Source: Deltaproteobacteria bacterium (GTDB lineage: Bacteria; Desulfobacterota; Binatia; Bin18). From it: a DNA stretch of 15,999 bases. A model generated the notes under the pieces. The model saw nothing but the letters and a program-made list of their open reading frames with translations, was not told where the DNA came from and did not search any database. The DNA is taken from positions 1 through 15,999 of the forward strand of contig JACQEL010000069.1 of the NCBI GenBank assembly GCA_016200595.1, written 5' to 3'. Every line of letters starts with the position of its first letter. Position 1 is the stretch's first letter. The translations under genes and the position numbers were made by a program. Shown here in pieces: positions 1-7,591 of this stretch.

Positions 1-660
1 ACGCTGCAGGGGGAATGTTTCCCGCGCGCGCTGAGTGAAGTCGGCAGTGCGCGACCAGCCCTTGCTGATATCGGTGTGGAACGGACCGCAGATGATGCAG
101 TTGACTCGCACCTTGGGTCCATACTCTTTGGCCTGAGCAACCGTCAGAATATTGAGCCCTGCCTTGGCCGCCCCATAGGGGGCCGTCTCCGGGTTCGGCC
201 GAATCGAGGCGGTCGAGGAAATGTTAATAATCGCCCCGCCCTCGCCCGCCATCATATGTGAGGCGAACAGGGCCGAGAGACGGAACGGTCCTTTGAGATT
301 TACGGCCATGATCTTATCGAACAGATCCTCGTTCGTCTCAAGCGATGAGGAAGCGAGCGGTGAGAGGCCAGCGTTATTGATCAACACGTCGGCCCTTCCC
401 CAACGGGCGAAGACCTCCTCGGCGAGGCGGTTGCAATCCTCCCATTTGCCGACATGGATCGAGTGGGCGGACCCGTCCCGTCCTAGCGCCCGGATTTCTT
501 TGACCGTGGCTTCACAGGAGTCCAGTTTGCGGCTCGCGATCACCAAATTAGCGCCAGCTGCCGCGAATCCCAGGGCCATGGCATGCCCGAGTCCGCGGCT
601 GCCACCAGTGATTACCACCACCTTGCCAGTGAAATCGTATTGGACAGCAGGAGTTGCCAT
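1..660 (-). CDS. Short-chain dehydrogenase/reductase (SDR), C-terminus cut by window edge
   Basis: NAD(P)-dependent cytosolic oxidoreductase of the classical SDR family; the substrate cannot be told. The gene reads from ATG at 660 leftwards to base 1, giving 220 residues of a usual ~250, so only the last segment is missing. The cofactor motif TGGSRGLG lies at residues 18-25, NNAG at 95-98, the structural Asn in NLKG at 121, catalytic Ser149, and the YxxxK pair Tyr162/Lys166; Ser-Tyr spacing is 13, as in the family. GPFHTDIS after the active site fits the usual PG-x-x-x-T segment, with CGP in place of PGP. A GAGG Shine-Dalgarno lies about 10 nt before ATG. The gene is divergent from the ABC permeases. 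The family is certain and the specificity open. Confidence 0.95.
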   Translation of the reverse strand, partial: MATPAVQYDFTGKVVVITGGSRGLGHAMALGFAAAGANLVIASRKLDSCEATVKEIRALGRDGSAHSIHVGKWEDCNRLAEEVFARWGRADVLINNAGLSPLASSSLETNEDLFDKIMAVNLKGPFRLSALFASHMMAGEGGAIINISSTASIRPNPETAPYGAAKAGLNILTVAQAKEYGPKVRVNCIICGPFHTDISKGWSRTADFTQRARETFPLQR

Positions 661-1051
661 TAAGCGTTCACCTCAAGTTTGCTGCAACAGGCGAATTTCT
701 TGATTGTCGCCTGGCGGAGCCGATGCACGCACGAGTTTCTGCATGCTACGTACATCATCGTGGCGAGATTACTGCAGCGACCTGTCTTTCTCAAGGGTCT
801 GGCTCTAAGCGTGCACTGACGGCGAGTAGTCTCTCTAGGGACGCGCTTCTTCTTGTGTCATCTTTTGGTTCTTCTTTCCCATGAAGTTTCAAGCGGAGAT
901 GGCCTGGTTGCTTACCTTGATCCTCTTTTTACACGTGGTCGGAGCATTGGTGTTTATCCCCTCAATGGTATCGCCCTTCAAACCACGCTTTGCTACAATC
1001 TTTTCCCCCTGAACAAGGCGGTTTGCTAAATGCTCGATGAGGAGCCCACGG
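661..1051. other. Divergent intergenic region between SDR and ABC permease genes
   Basis: About 390 nt carrying the outward promoters of the SDR gene (-) and the permease pair (+). No strong sigma70 boxes, repeat or RNA gene stand out. The only coding hint is a 43-codon plus-strand ORF with one hydrophobic helix (881-1012, listed separately). GAGGAG at 1039-1044 is the ribosome binding site for the permease start at 1052. Confidence 0.4.
881..1012 (+). CDS. Possible small single-pass membrane protein (43 aa), doubtful
   Basis: The 43-codon ORF starts MKFQAEMAWLL and has a continuous hydrophobic stretch at about residues 8-27, followed by a basic, proline-containing tail and a TGA at 1010-1012. 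It lies 39 nt before the permease start on the same strand. No Shine-Dalgarno is visible before its ATG and I recognise no family. It could be a real membrane microprotein linked to the transporter, a remnant of a lost gene, or chance. Confidence 0.2.
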   Translation: MKFQAEMAWLLTLILFLHVVGALVFIPSMVSPFKPRFATIFSP

Positions 1052-2227
1052 ATGAGCATGTGGACGCTTATTAGACGAAATTTAGGACGAAACCGCTTGC
1101 GCACGATTCTGACGACGCTCGCGATTGCCTCCTCGATTTTCCTCGTCTGTGCGGTGATGACCTTGCCTTCGGTGCGCGATGCGATCCTGGCGCGCTCGGC
1201 CAACGGCCTGCGCCTCATCGTCCACCATAAATACGGGATTTCTTTTGGTAACCTTCCGCTCGCCTATGCACAGCAGGTGCGCGCCATCCCGCACGTCGTT
1301 GGCGTCACGCATTTGACCTGGTTCGGCGGCCTCTATGGGGAGCCGAAAGACTTCTTTCCCAACTACGCAGTTGATACCGAGACCATCGGGGAGGTGTTGT
1401 CAGACTACAAAATCGATCCGGCGGTGCTGGAGGAGTGGAAGCATCGTCGTGACGGCGCGCTGGTCGGCGCGCGCACGATGCGCAAATTCGGCTGGAAAAT
1501 CGGCGACGAGGTCACCCTGCGCGATAGCCCTTGGTTTGGTATTAGCCTCACCTTCAAACTCATCGGAGAGATTCCTGAGGCGAACGCCGTGGCGGCTACG
1601 GTGTTTTTTTTCTCCCGACAGTACTTTGATGAGGCGCTGCGTCCGTACGACGCCTTGGGTTCAACCGGGTGGATGAGTATGCTGATGGTGATGGTGGACC
1701 AACCCGAGCATGTCAACACGGTGATCAATGCCATTGATAACAAGTTTCGCAACGCCACAGTCCCGACGGTGACTGAGACCCAGTCTGCGTTCCTCGCCAC
1801 CTATTTGAACTCGTTTGCCAGTATCGTCCGCATCGTCATGTTGGTTGGCTTCCTCGTGGTTGCCGCCAGCGTATTGATTGCGGCCAACACCGCCGCCATG
1901 AGTGTGCGCGAACGCATCGGTGAGGTTGCCGTACTGAAAACCATCGGCTTTCAACGGCGCACCATTTTTACCGTGTTGTTGAGCGAAGCGCTGGTCATGG
2001 CTGGCTTGGGTGGAGCGCTGGGCGCGGGGCCAGCGTATCTCATTCTTAACGCTGGCAAGAGTTCCTGGTCTCCGTTTCTCGGACCGCTGGGGATGTTCAT
2101 CATGCCGGTCTCGGTCATGATTCAAGGGCTATTTCTGGCCTTACTCGTCGGCATCCTGGCCGGCGTGATTCCTTCGCGTGGCGCTGCGCGTCTCAATGTC
2201 GCGACAGCTTTGCGACAGCTGGTGTGA
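1052..2227 (+). CDS. ABC transporter permease, MacB/FtsX family (first of pair)
   Basis: Inner-membrane permease of a MacB-like (type VII) ABC exporter, expected to pair with an ATPase. From ATG 1052 it is 391 aa: a basic N-terminus, a first membrane helix at about residues 18-39, a large extracytoplasmic domain (about 40-255), then an FtsX core with three more helices. The cytoplasmic segment SVRERIGEVAVLKTIGF is the typical coupling region of the family. Start 1052 is chosen because GAGGAG sits 7 nt upstream; an in-frame ATG at 1037 would place that site inside the coding region. The stop overlaps the GTG codon at 2224 and the next gene's ATG is 2 nt after the stop, so the two are translationally coupled. 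No ATPase or MacA-like adaptor gene lies beside it, so the substrate is unknown. Confidence 0.93.
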   Translation: MSMWTLIRRNLGRNRLRTILTTLAIASSIFLVCAVMTLPSVRDAILARSANGLRLIVHHKYGISFGNLPLAYAQQVRAIPHVVGVTHLTWFGGLYGEPKDFFPNYAVDTETIGEVLSDYKIDPAVLEEWKHRRDGALVGARTMRKFGWKIGDEVTLRDSPWFGISLTFKLIGEIPEANAVAATVFFFSRQYFDEALRPYDALGSTGWMSMLMVMVDQPEHVNTVINAIDNKFRNATVPTVTETQSAFLATYLNSFASIVRIVMLVGFLVVAASVLIAANTAAMSVRERIGEVAVLKTIGFQRRTIFTVLLSEALVMAGLGGALGAGPAYLILNAGKSSWSPFLGPLGMFIMPVSVMIQGLFLALLVGILAGVIPSRGAARLNVATALRQLV

Positions 2228-2229
2228 CC

Positions 2230-3405
2230 ATGGCACTCCCGCTGAAATACAACCTCCGCAATCTGCTCAGGCGCAAAGCGACGACCTGCGCGACAGCGAG
2301 CGGCATTGCGCTGGTCGTGCTGGTCACACTGTTACTCCTCTCGCTGATTTCTAGTCTGCGCCACTTGCTCATTACGACCGGGCGCCCGGACACGCTCGTG
2401 GTCCTGAGGAAAGGGGCGAACAGTGACGCGATGAGCTTTGTCTCACGTGAGGCTCTGCAGGCGATTCGCTACCTGCCCGGCGTCGCACAAACGCCGGAAG
2501 GCGAGCCATTGGTGTCTCCAGAGTTTATTTCCCAACCCTTGCTGCCGACCAAAACTGGCGGACCAGAAATCATGCTCGTGCGTGGTGTCACGCCCTTAGG
2601 GTTTCGCGTGCACGACAATCTTCACATTATTGCTGGCCGCGCGCCTCGTCCTTCAGTGAATGAAGCGATCGTTGGGGTTGCTGCCGTGCAACGCTACCAG
2701 GATCTTGGCATCGGCGACACTCTCCAGTTTGGTAATCACAGCTGGACCGTGGTCGGCATCTTTTCTGCAAACGGGTCCGCCTTTGAGTCAGAAGTGTGGC
2801 TGGACGTAGGCGATCCGTTCAATGAAGGCGCGCGTAGAGGATGCTCAAGTGTCAGGCTCATGGTGGCACCGGGAGCAGACCGTGACGCGCTGATCCGGCG
2901 TATTGCGGAAGACCCGCGGATTTCTCTCATTGCGCAGACGGAAGTGGCCTACTACGCCGAACAGGCAGAAGGGGCGAAACTGCTCTATGTGCTCACGTCC
3001 GTGCTGGCAGTCATTATGGGCATTGGCGCAGTGTTCGGCGCGATGAATACGATGTTCGCCGCTGTGACGCAGAGGACGGCGGAGATTGGCGTATTACGCG
3101 CCATGGGTTTCAGGCGGGGAACCGTACTGGTGTCTTTCGTCGCCGAATCGGTGTGTCTCTCTTTGCTCGGCTACATTGGCGGCGTGGCTTTGGGCATCGG
3201 CGCGCTCATGCTCATCAATGTACTGATGCACGGAGTTGCCTTTCAATTGCCGTCATTCTCGACCGTTGTCGTCAGCTTGCGCTTGTCACCGCTGAGCCTC
3301 CTGATCGCGCTCGGGCTGGCACTGCTCATGGGTATCGCCGGCGGGTTCTTCCCTGCCCGTCGCGCCGCTAAACTGCGGGTGACGGACGCACTGAGGAGGG
3401 GATAA
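2230..3405 (+). CDS. ABC transporter permease, MacB/FtsX family (second of pair)
   Basis: Second permease subunit, probably forming a heterodimer with its neighbour. From ATG 2230 it is 391 aa, the same length as its partner, beginning MALPLKYNLRNLLRRK, a pattern I associate with this permease class. One helix at about residues 20-42, an extracytoplasmic domain, then the FtsX core from about residue 250 with coupling segment RTAEIGVLRAMGF and the closing FPARRAAKLRVTDALR, the usual end of the family. GTG 2224 is a possible alternative start overlapping the previous stop as GTGA. The partners share topology but are diverged in sequence, suggesting an old duplication. The unit ends at the hairpin at 3512-3537. 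With no ATPase nearby, function depends on one encoded elsewhere. Confidence 0.93.
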   Translation: MALPLKYNLRNLLRRKATTCATASGIALVVLVTLLLLSLISSLRHLLITTGRPDTLVVLRKGANSDAMSFVSREALQAIRYLPGVAQTPEGEPLVSPEFISQPLLPTKTGGPEIMLVRGVTPLGFRVHDNLHIIAGRAPRPSVNEAIVGVAAVQRYQDLGIGDTLQFGNHSWTVVGIFSANGSAFESEVWLDVGDPFNEGARRGCSSVRLMVAPGADRDALIRRIAEDPRISLIAQTEVAYYAEQAEGAKLLYVLTSVLAVIMGIGAVFGAMNTMFAAVTQRTAEIGVLRAMGFRRGTVLVSFVAESVCLSLLGYIGGVALGIGALMLINVLMHGVAFQLPSFSTVVVSLRLSPLSLLIALGLALLMGIAGGFFPARRAAKLRVTDALRRG

Positions 3406-3511
3406 AGCTTACCCGCGCGATTTCCTAGTCCCTCTTAGGAGCCTCTTCCGTGGCAAAATTACGTCCGGTGGCGCCCACCTAACTTTTTCAAAAAGAAAGC
3501 GTCACTCCGGG

Positions 3512-3537
3512 AACGCCGCATGTTATGCGGCGTTTTC
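3512..3537 (+). terminator. Rho-independent terminator after the ABC permeases
   Basis: A perfect 10-bp inverted repeat, AACGCCGCAT / ATGCGGCGTT (3512-3521 and 3525-3534), with a GTT loop, leads into TTTT on the plus strand. There is no T-run on the minus side, so it acts for the rightward permease unit. It overlaps the last codon and stop of the convergent PIN gene. Confidence 0.7.
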
Positions 3538-3987
3538 ACCTGCAATGCGCAAGACTGCCGCAACAAGATCCTCATCTGCATGGAAACCAAAGGCGAGGAG
3601 CTGATCAATTAGCGGCTTGATGGCAGAAATGAGCTGTCGCTCTTTGGCTCGGAGTAAGATGCCGACCGTGCCGATCACACGGAGTCCTAGACCGACCGCT
3701 GTGCGACGTGCGGCTGCATCATCCATCAGTAAGAGGTCGGCGTTGAGTGCTACGGCCAGCGCAATCGCTTCTCGTTCGCCTGCGCCGAGCCGGCCACGGA
3801 GAACGAGAGCGGACAGCGGTTGCGCTAAGGGGCGCACTTCAATCCACACCGGTCGTGGCCGTGTCTGAAAGGTCTCGTGGTTTACCGCGGGCGGAATCAG
3901 CACCGTTGCGAAGAGTGCCGCGCACAGGTCTACCCGTTCGAGGTGGTGCAGGGCGATGAGCGGACTCGAGTTGCTGACCACCGTCAC
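3523..3987 (-). CDS. PIN-domain toxin, DUF3368-type (VapC-like)
   Basis: Likely Mg-dependent ribonuclease toxin of a type II toxin-antitoxin pair. The protein is 154 aa, normal for the family. Motifs in order: VVSNSSPLIAL (residues 3-13), where the first acidic residue of classical PIN domains is Asn6; LGAGEREAIALA with Glu71/Glu73; LLLMDD with Asp89/Asp90; and the IGTVGILLRAK segment. The SNSSPLI start is common in the DUF3368 group, so Asn6 alone does not prove inactivity. The start is GTG at 3987, overlapping the antitoxin stop as GTGA (4 nt), which ties toxin translation to the antitoxin. The 3' end runs into the plus-strand terminator at 3512-3537. Confidence 0.9.
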   Translation of the reverse strand: MTVVSNSSPLIALHHLERVDLCAALFATVLIPPAVNHETFQTRPRPVWIEVRPLAQPLSALVLRGRLGAGEREAIALAVALNADLLLMDDAAARRTAVGLGLRVIGTVGILLRAKERQLISAIKPLIDQLLAFGFHADEDLVAAVLRIAGENAA

Positions 3988-4250
3988 GCTTTACTCCATT
4001 TGCGAAGTTGTTGGAGTTCCTCTTGTAACTCCTCGGCAGACAGCTGAAAGTAAGGGATGCCAAGTCGTCCCGAATAGCGGATAAACTCAAATCGGTCCAG
4101 TCCTAATAATTCTGCCGCCTTCCCGGACGAGATGGTGCCCCGACGATACAACTCCAACACGATGCATTCTTTCGCAGCGACCTCAGGATCTCCCAGTTCC
4201 TGCAACACAGTGACTAATTCCGGCGGGGCCTCAAAACGAAGTTCACTCAT
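3984..4250 (-). CDS. UPF0175 family antitoxin
   Basis: Small 88-aa protein, likely the DNA-binding antitoxin for the PIN toxin immediately downstream. Pattern: LRFEAPPELV at the N-terminus, ELYRRGTISSGKAAELLGLDRFEFI in the centre (a helix-turn-helix-like segment typical of UPF0175), then LGIPYFQLSAEELQEEL and a charged tail. A GAGG site lies about 8 nt upstream of ATG 4250. UPF0175 followed by a DUF3368 PIN gene is an established pairing. By analogy with other type II modules it probably represses its own promoter, which must lie in the short gap at 4251-4283 or further up. It sits directly after a truncated methyltransferase gene, which suggests the module arrived there by insertion. Confidence 0.9.
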   Translation of the reverse strand: MSELRFEAPPELVTVLQELGDPEVAAKECIVLELYRRGTISSGKAAELLGLDRFEFIRYSGRLGIPYFQLSAEELQEELQQLRKWSKA

Positions 4251-4283
4251 ACTGTAAGCCTCAGTCAGGGCGGTTCAATGGGT

Positions 4284-4619
4284 TCACCCTACCATAGTGG
4301 GTGCTGGTAAGGCGACGGCGCTGGCCACGCGATACTCGATTCCCAAAGGCTCCTCAGCTTCGGCTTGTTGGGCGTAGGCAATACAGTCCGCGGCAATGTC
4401 GATCGCCGTTACCTTGGCGCCCCGTTGCGCTAAGAGCCGCGTGTTATGCCCCTCGCCACAGCCGATGTCTAATCCCGCAAGGCCCTGCACGTCAGGCAGC
4501 ATCGCGAAGAAGGCAGGGGTGTTGAGATAGTCTCGATAGACGTCGTAGCCTGCTCGCGCTAGTGTGGCCCAGGCTGCCGCGTTCGCGTTCCAATAGCGCC
4601 CGACTTCTTCGTGGTCCAT
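4284..4619 (-). pseudogene. Truncated class I SAM-dependent methyltransferase
   Basis: The 111-aa product is the N-terminal half of a class I methyltransferase; whole enzymes of this type are about 200-270 aa. Visible: the opening EEVGRYWNANAAAWATLARAG, SAM motif I LDIGCGEG at residues 50-57, and TAID at 71-74 with the acidic residue that binds the ribose of SAM. Homology ends after the VASAVALP strand, where the following helix-strand units should come; instead APTMVG and a stop follow. The junction carries GGTAGGGTG, a string also present in the palindrome at 12162-12186. ATG 4619 has AAGGA upstream and lies 14 nt after the GNAT stop, so the two were an operon. Without the C-terminal half, catalysis is unlikely. 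Confidence 0.75.
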
Positions 4620-4633
4620 GGCCAATTCCTTGG

Positions 4634-5185
4634 TTAAGGTTTCACACCTTCGTCTTGCACCCATGCAAAGACGAAAGTGTCTCGTGGCGTTGACGACAGG
4701 TTGGGGCGGATAGTGGACCGACGCAACCGCCCTTCACAAGAGAGCCCGCTCTTTTCGAGCACCCGTACAGAGGCAAGGTTGTCCACATCGCAGGTTGCCG
4801 AGATGCGACAGATCCCGGGGAGACTCCTGAGCCATGTCACCACGGCCTGAGCGGCTTCGGTTGCGTAGCCGTGCCCCCAGTATGCGCGATGCAGGACATA
4901 TCCGAAGTCTGCGGTATATTCCCGTACGCGACAACCAATGGAGCCGACCACGCGATCTTCAGGTGCAATCGTGATGACCCAGCAGTATTCGTCTCCTGCC
5001 TCCCACCGTGGGTCACACGTTTCAAGAAAAGCAATCGACTCTTTAATCTCTGTATGCGTCGGCCACACCAGGTGACGGGTCACCTCCGGATCATGGGCGT
5101 ACGCGTAGACATCGGCGGCATCCGTCAGAGCTGGACGGCGCAGTACAAGTCTATCAGTGGTAATGACTGCGGGGGCGTGGATCAT
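4634..5185 (-). CDS. GNAT acetyltransferase, RimJ/RimL-like
   Basis: Acetyl-CoA-dependent N-acetyltransferase of the Acetyltransf_3 (RimJ/RimL) type, 183 aa, complete. TDRLVLRRPALTDA at residues 10-23 is the usual opening strand; motif A is GYVLHRAYWGHGYATEAAQ (95-113), whose GHGYA loop binds the CoA pyrophosphate; motif B is DVDNLASVRVLEKSGL (133-148). GAGGAG lies 4 nt before ATG 5185. The acceptor may be a protein N-terminus, an amino acid or a small amine; sequence alone does not say. A MITE-like palindromic element fills the region just upstream and may affect its expression. The next gene is the truncated methyltransferase. Confidence 0.92.
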   Translation of the reverse strand: MIHAPAVITTDRLVLRRPALTDAADVYAYAHDPEVTRHLVWPTHTEIKESIAFLETCDPRWEAGDEYCWVITIAPEDRVVGSIGCRVREYTADFGYVLHRAYWGHGYATEAAQAVVTWLRSLPGICRISATCDVDNLASVRVLEKSGLSCEGRLRRSTIRPNLSSTPRDTFVFAWVQDEGVKP

Positions 5186-5227
5186 CCTACTCCTCTGTAA
5201 GCGGCCATCAGCCTGTCTATATCTTTC

Positions 5228-5394
5228 TTGCCTAATGAACTTTGACGAACAAAATCGGTAACCGTAAGGTTGGGTGCCACTGGCGGCTTGTCCGCCAGTG
5301 CGACCTTACCACACGGGCAGCCAGCTGCCCGTGGCACACTGAATCTTGGCGTTCGGAGCATTACCGAATTTGCCTGTTAAATTTCATTAGGCAA
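5228..5394. mobile_element. MITE-like element with 34-bp terminal inverted repeats
   Basis: The 167-bp segment has inverted ends: 5228-5261 matches the reverse complement of 5361-5394 at 28 of 34 positions, the outer 12 (TTGCCTAATGAA) perfectly and the inner seven (TCGGTAA) perfectly. Inside are two strong hairpins: CACTGGCGG/CCGCCAGTG at 5278-5300, within a GTAAGGT/ACCTTAC outer stem (5264-5270, 5303-5309), and CACGGGCAGC/GCTGCCCGTG at 5312-5333. GTGCCAC (5274-5280) is also matched by GTGGCAC (5331-5337). There is no coding potential. It fills the gap between aminotransferase and GNAT genes. No clear target-site duplication was seen. It could instead be a REP/BIME-type palindromic cluster. 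Confidence 0.65.
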
Positions 5395-5435
5395 CGGGAG
5401 TCGGGTCATTACTGTTCTGCTCGTCCTATCCCGCG

Positions 5436-6530
5436 TCAGTGTGCCCGGACCTCTCGCACCGTCTCCGCCAATCGGCCAATGCCCTCGTCAATCTGCTCTG
5501 GCGTCAGAGCGCAGTAAGGCAAACGTAAGAAACGCTCTCCACCGCCGTTGGGAAAGAACGCTAACCCATCGGCCAGATTGAGGTTCCTTTTGGCTGCTCC
5601 TGCGCGTACAGTGGTCGTTAGTACTCCTGCAGGTAGTGTCACCGATACGAAGAAACCACCATCGGGACGTGTAGCTTGTGCATCCGGCATGTACTTATCA
5701 ATAGCTGCCAAGCAGGCTGCGAGCCGAGGAGCGTACAAGGCTTTGAGCTTCTCGATCTGCGGCGGCAGTAACCCCCGACGGCACCACTCATAGGCGATGC
5801 CGTGCGCCACATAGCCAGGCGAGATGTAAGTGTCTTCAGCGACTTTTGCCAGCTTCAGCAACAGGTCGGCTTCTCCCAGCATAAAACCCAGACGCACGCC
5901 AGGACCAAGCAGCTTAGTGAACGAACTCATATGCAGCGTCCGGTGTGGGGCGAGCGTGAACAGCGTAGGCTCTTCGCGGCCATGATAGCGCAACAGGCGA
6001 TAGGGTGCGTCTTCGATTAGGGTGAAATTGTACTGTTCGGCCAGTTCCACCACCCGTCGCCGTTTCGCTCCTGAGCAGGTGGCTCCAGAAGGATTTTGGA
6101 AATCAGGGATGAGATAGAAAAATTTCGGTACGTGCTTCTTGAGTTCAGCTTCTAGCCCGGCGATGTTGGGGCCATCCGATTCGAGAGGAATACCTACGAC
6201 GGTGGCTCGGTGACGCCGGAGCAGGGTAATTGTGCGGTCATATGTTGGTGACTCGGTGAAAACGAGGTCCCCCGGTTGGAGTAGCTGAAGGCAGAGAAAG
6301 TCGAATAATTCTAATGACCCGTTACCGGTCAATACTTGATTGGGCTGCACGCCCTGCCACTGCGCCAACCACTCACGCAACGCCGCGAAGCCTAACGCCG
6401 GGCCGTACTGCATCATCGCCGCCCCGTGCTGTTTGAAGGCAGCGGTTGCGACCTCAATCAGTTCATCAATCGGAAACGACTCGATGGCTGGAACACCACG
6501 AGTGAAGTTAATAGGTTGCCGATCAGACAT
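5436..6530 (-). CDS. PLP-dependent aminotransferase, class I/II (LysN/MocR-type fold)
   Basis: Cytosolic fold-type I transaminase, 364 aa and complete. Motifs: YGPALGFAALREWLA (residues 42-56), TGNGSLELFD (68-77, phosphate-binding region), PDFQNPSG with Asn146, IEDAPY with Asp174 that contacts the pyridine nitrogen, and SSFTKLLGPGVRLGF with Schiff-base Lys206 and Arg213. FLRLPYC near the end carries the likely substrate-carboxylate Arg. The layout resembles 2-aminoadipate / branched-chain aminotransferases related to the MocR C-terminal domain. No GntR domain is fused. It starts 74 nt after the GST gene on the same strand and could be co-transcribed, but the Shine-Dalgarno is poor. The amino donor cannot be assigned. 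Confidence 0.93.
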   Translation of the reverse strand: MSDRQPINFTRGVPAIESFPIDELIEVATAAFKQHGAAMMQYGPALGFAALREWLAQWQGVQPNQVLTGNGSLELFDFLCLQLLQPGDLVFTESPTYDRTITLLRRHRATVVGIPLESDGPNIAGLEAELKKHVPKFFYLIPDFQNPSGATCSGAKRRRVVELAEQYNFTLIEDAPYRLLRYHGREEPTLFTLAPHRTLHMSSFTKLLGPGVRLGFMLGEADLLLKLAKVAEDTYISPGYVAHGIAYEWCRRGLLPPQIEKLKALYAPRLAACLAAIDKYMPDAQATRPDGGFFVSVTLPAGVLTTTVRAGAAKRNLNLADGLAFFPNGGGERFLRLPYCALTPEQIDEGIGRLAETVREVRAH

Positions 6531-6604
6531 AGAATTCTCTCGAAGGGATTGCTCTCCAGGCCTAATAGAGGGTGATTATATCAGTGCTGTTGCGCTTAGA
6601 CTTC

Positions 6605-7567
6605 CTATGACAATGCCGCTCGGCCATGCGGGACCATGAAGTCGACCACCGGCCCCTTGGGCACGATCCCCAGAGGATTGCGCAATGGACTCGGTGAATA
6701 ATAGCCCTGCTTGTAAATCTCGAGGTCAACGGTCTCGGCGATGCCGGGCATCTGGTATAGCTCTCGCGTGTACGCCCAGAGATTGGCATAGTCTACCAGC
6801 CGCCGCACGTTGCACTTAAAAGCACCGTGGTAGGCGGCATCAAAGCGCGCCAAGGTGGGAAATAACCGCCAGTCAGCTTCGGTCAGCCGGTTGCCGAGCA
6901 GATAGCGTCGTGTGGCCAGCCGCGCTTCTAACTGGTCGAGTGTGACAAACAGTGCATCTACCGCCTCTTCGTAAGCTTCTTGCGTCATGGCAAAACCTGC
7001 CCGGTAGACACCGTTGTTCACCGTGCGATAGGTCAGGTCGTTCAAGGCGTCGATCTCAGCACGGAGCGGCTCCGGGTAGTAATCGGTCGTGTCGTTGGTA
7101 AACGCAGTAAAGGCGCTATTCAGCATGCGAATGATTTCTGACGACTCGTTGTTGACGATCGTCTGACGCTGCTTGTCCCACAGCACTGGTACGGTCACAC
7201 GGCCGGTGAAATCCGGCTGGGCCAGCGTGTAGATCTCGTGCAGATAGTGTTTCCCCAGCAAGGTGTCGCGATACCGTGGATTGTCATTATCAAACACCCA
7301 CCCTTGGTCTGTCCGCCGCGAGGTGACGATCGACAGGGAAATCACCTCGTCGAGGCGCTTAAGCTGGCGAAAAATCCAGGTGCGATGTGCCCACGGACAA
7401 CCGATGGCAATATACAGGTGGTAGCGGCCAGCTTCAGCCGGAAATCCTGATGAACCATCAGCCGTCACCCAGTGACGAAACTGGCTATCCGTGCGCACAT
7501 AGCGACCGTTGGTCGTTGTCGTCGCACTTCCCTCATCGCGCCAGACACCATTCACGAGCAATCCCAT
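6605..7567 (-). CDS. yqjG: Glutathionyl-hydroquinone reductase (Xi-class GST, YqjG/PcpF-like)
   Basis: Reduces glutathionyl-(hydro)quinones to free hydroquinone plus oxidised glutathione, in the cytosol. At 320 aa it has the full family length. The thioredoxin-like domain carries the catalytic motif CPWAHR, with Cys57 at residue 57; NNESSEIIRML holds the Glu-Ser pair that binds glutathione; the C-terminal helical domain includes LLGNRLTEADWRLFPTLARFD and the family tail QGYYSPSPLRNPLGIVPKGP. Start 7567 has AGGAGG 7 nt upstream and lies 24 nt after the hydrolase stop, so the genes form one operon. The known relative PcpF repairs glutathionyl-chlorohydroquinones in pentachlorophenol breakdown, which fits a quinone-producing pathway here. 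Family assignment is secure; the physiological quinone is inferred. Confidence 0.95.
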   Translation of the reverse strand: MGLLVNGVWRDEGSATTTTNGRYVRTDSQFRHWVTADGSSGFPAEAGRYHLYIAIGCPWAHRTWIFRQLKRLDEVISLSIVTSRRTDQGWVFDNDNPRYRDTLLGKHYLHEIYTLAQPDFTGRVTVPVLWDKQRQTIVNNESSEIIRMLNSAFTAFTNDTTDYYPEPLRAEIDALNDLTYRTVNNGVYRAGFAMTQEAYEEAVDALFVTLDQLEARLATRRYLLGNRLTEADWRLFPTLARFDAAYHGAFKCNVRRLVDYANLWAYTRELYQMPGIAETVDLEIYKQGYYSPSPLRNPLGIVPKGPVVDFMVPHGRAALS

Positions 7568-7591
7568 AACCGGCCCTCCTCTCAGATTTGA

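Noticed and set aside
221..703. 160-codon plus-strand ORF across the SDR gene
   Set aside because: It is antisense to a clear SDR with all family motifs, and its own translation has no recognisable domain.
1030..1074. 14-codon leader peptide ORF overlapping the permease start
   Set aside because: It has no ribosome site of its own, and the GAGGAG inside it is needed for the permease start; nothing suggests attenuation.
5264..5333. CRISPR array or tandem hairpin terminators
   Set aside because: The two hairpins differ in sequence, there is no repeat-spacer periodicity and no T-runs; the inverted ends at 5228 and 5394 explain them better.
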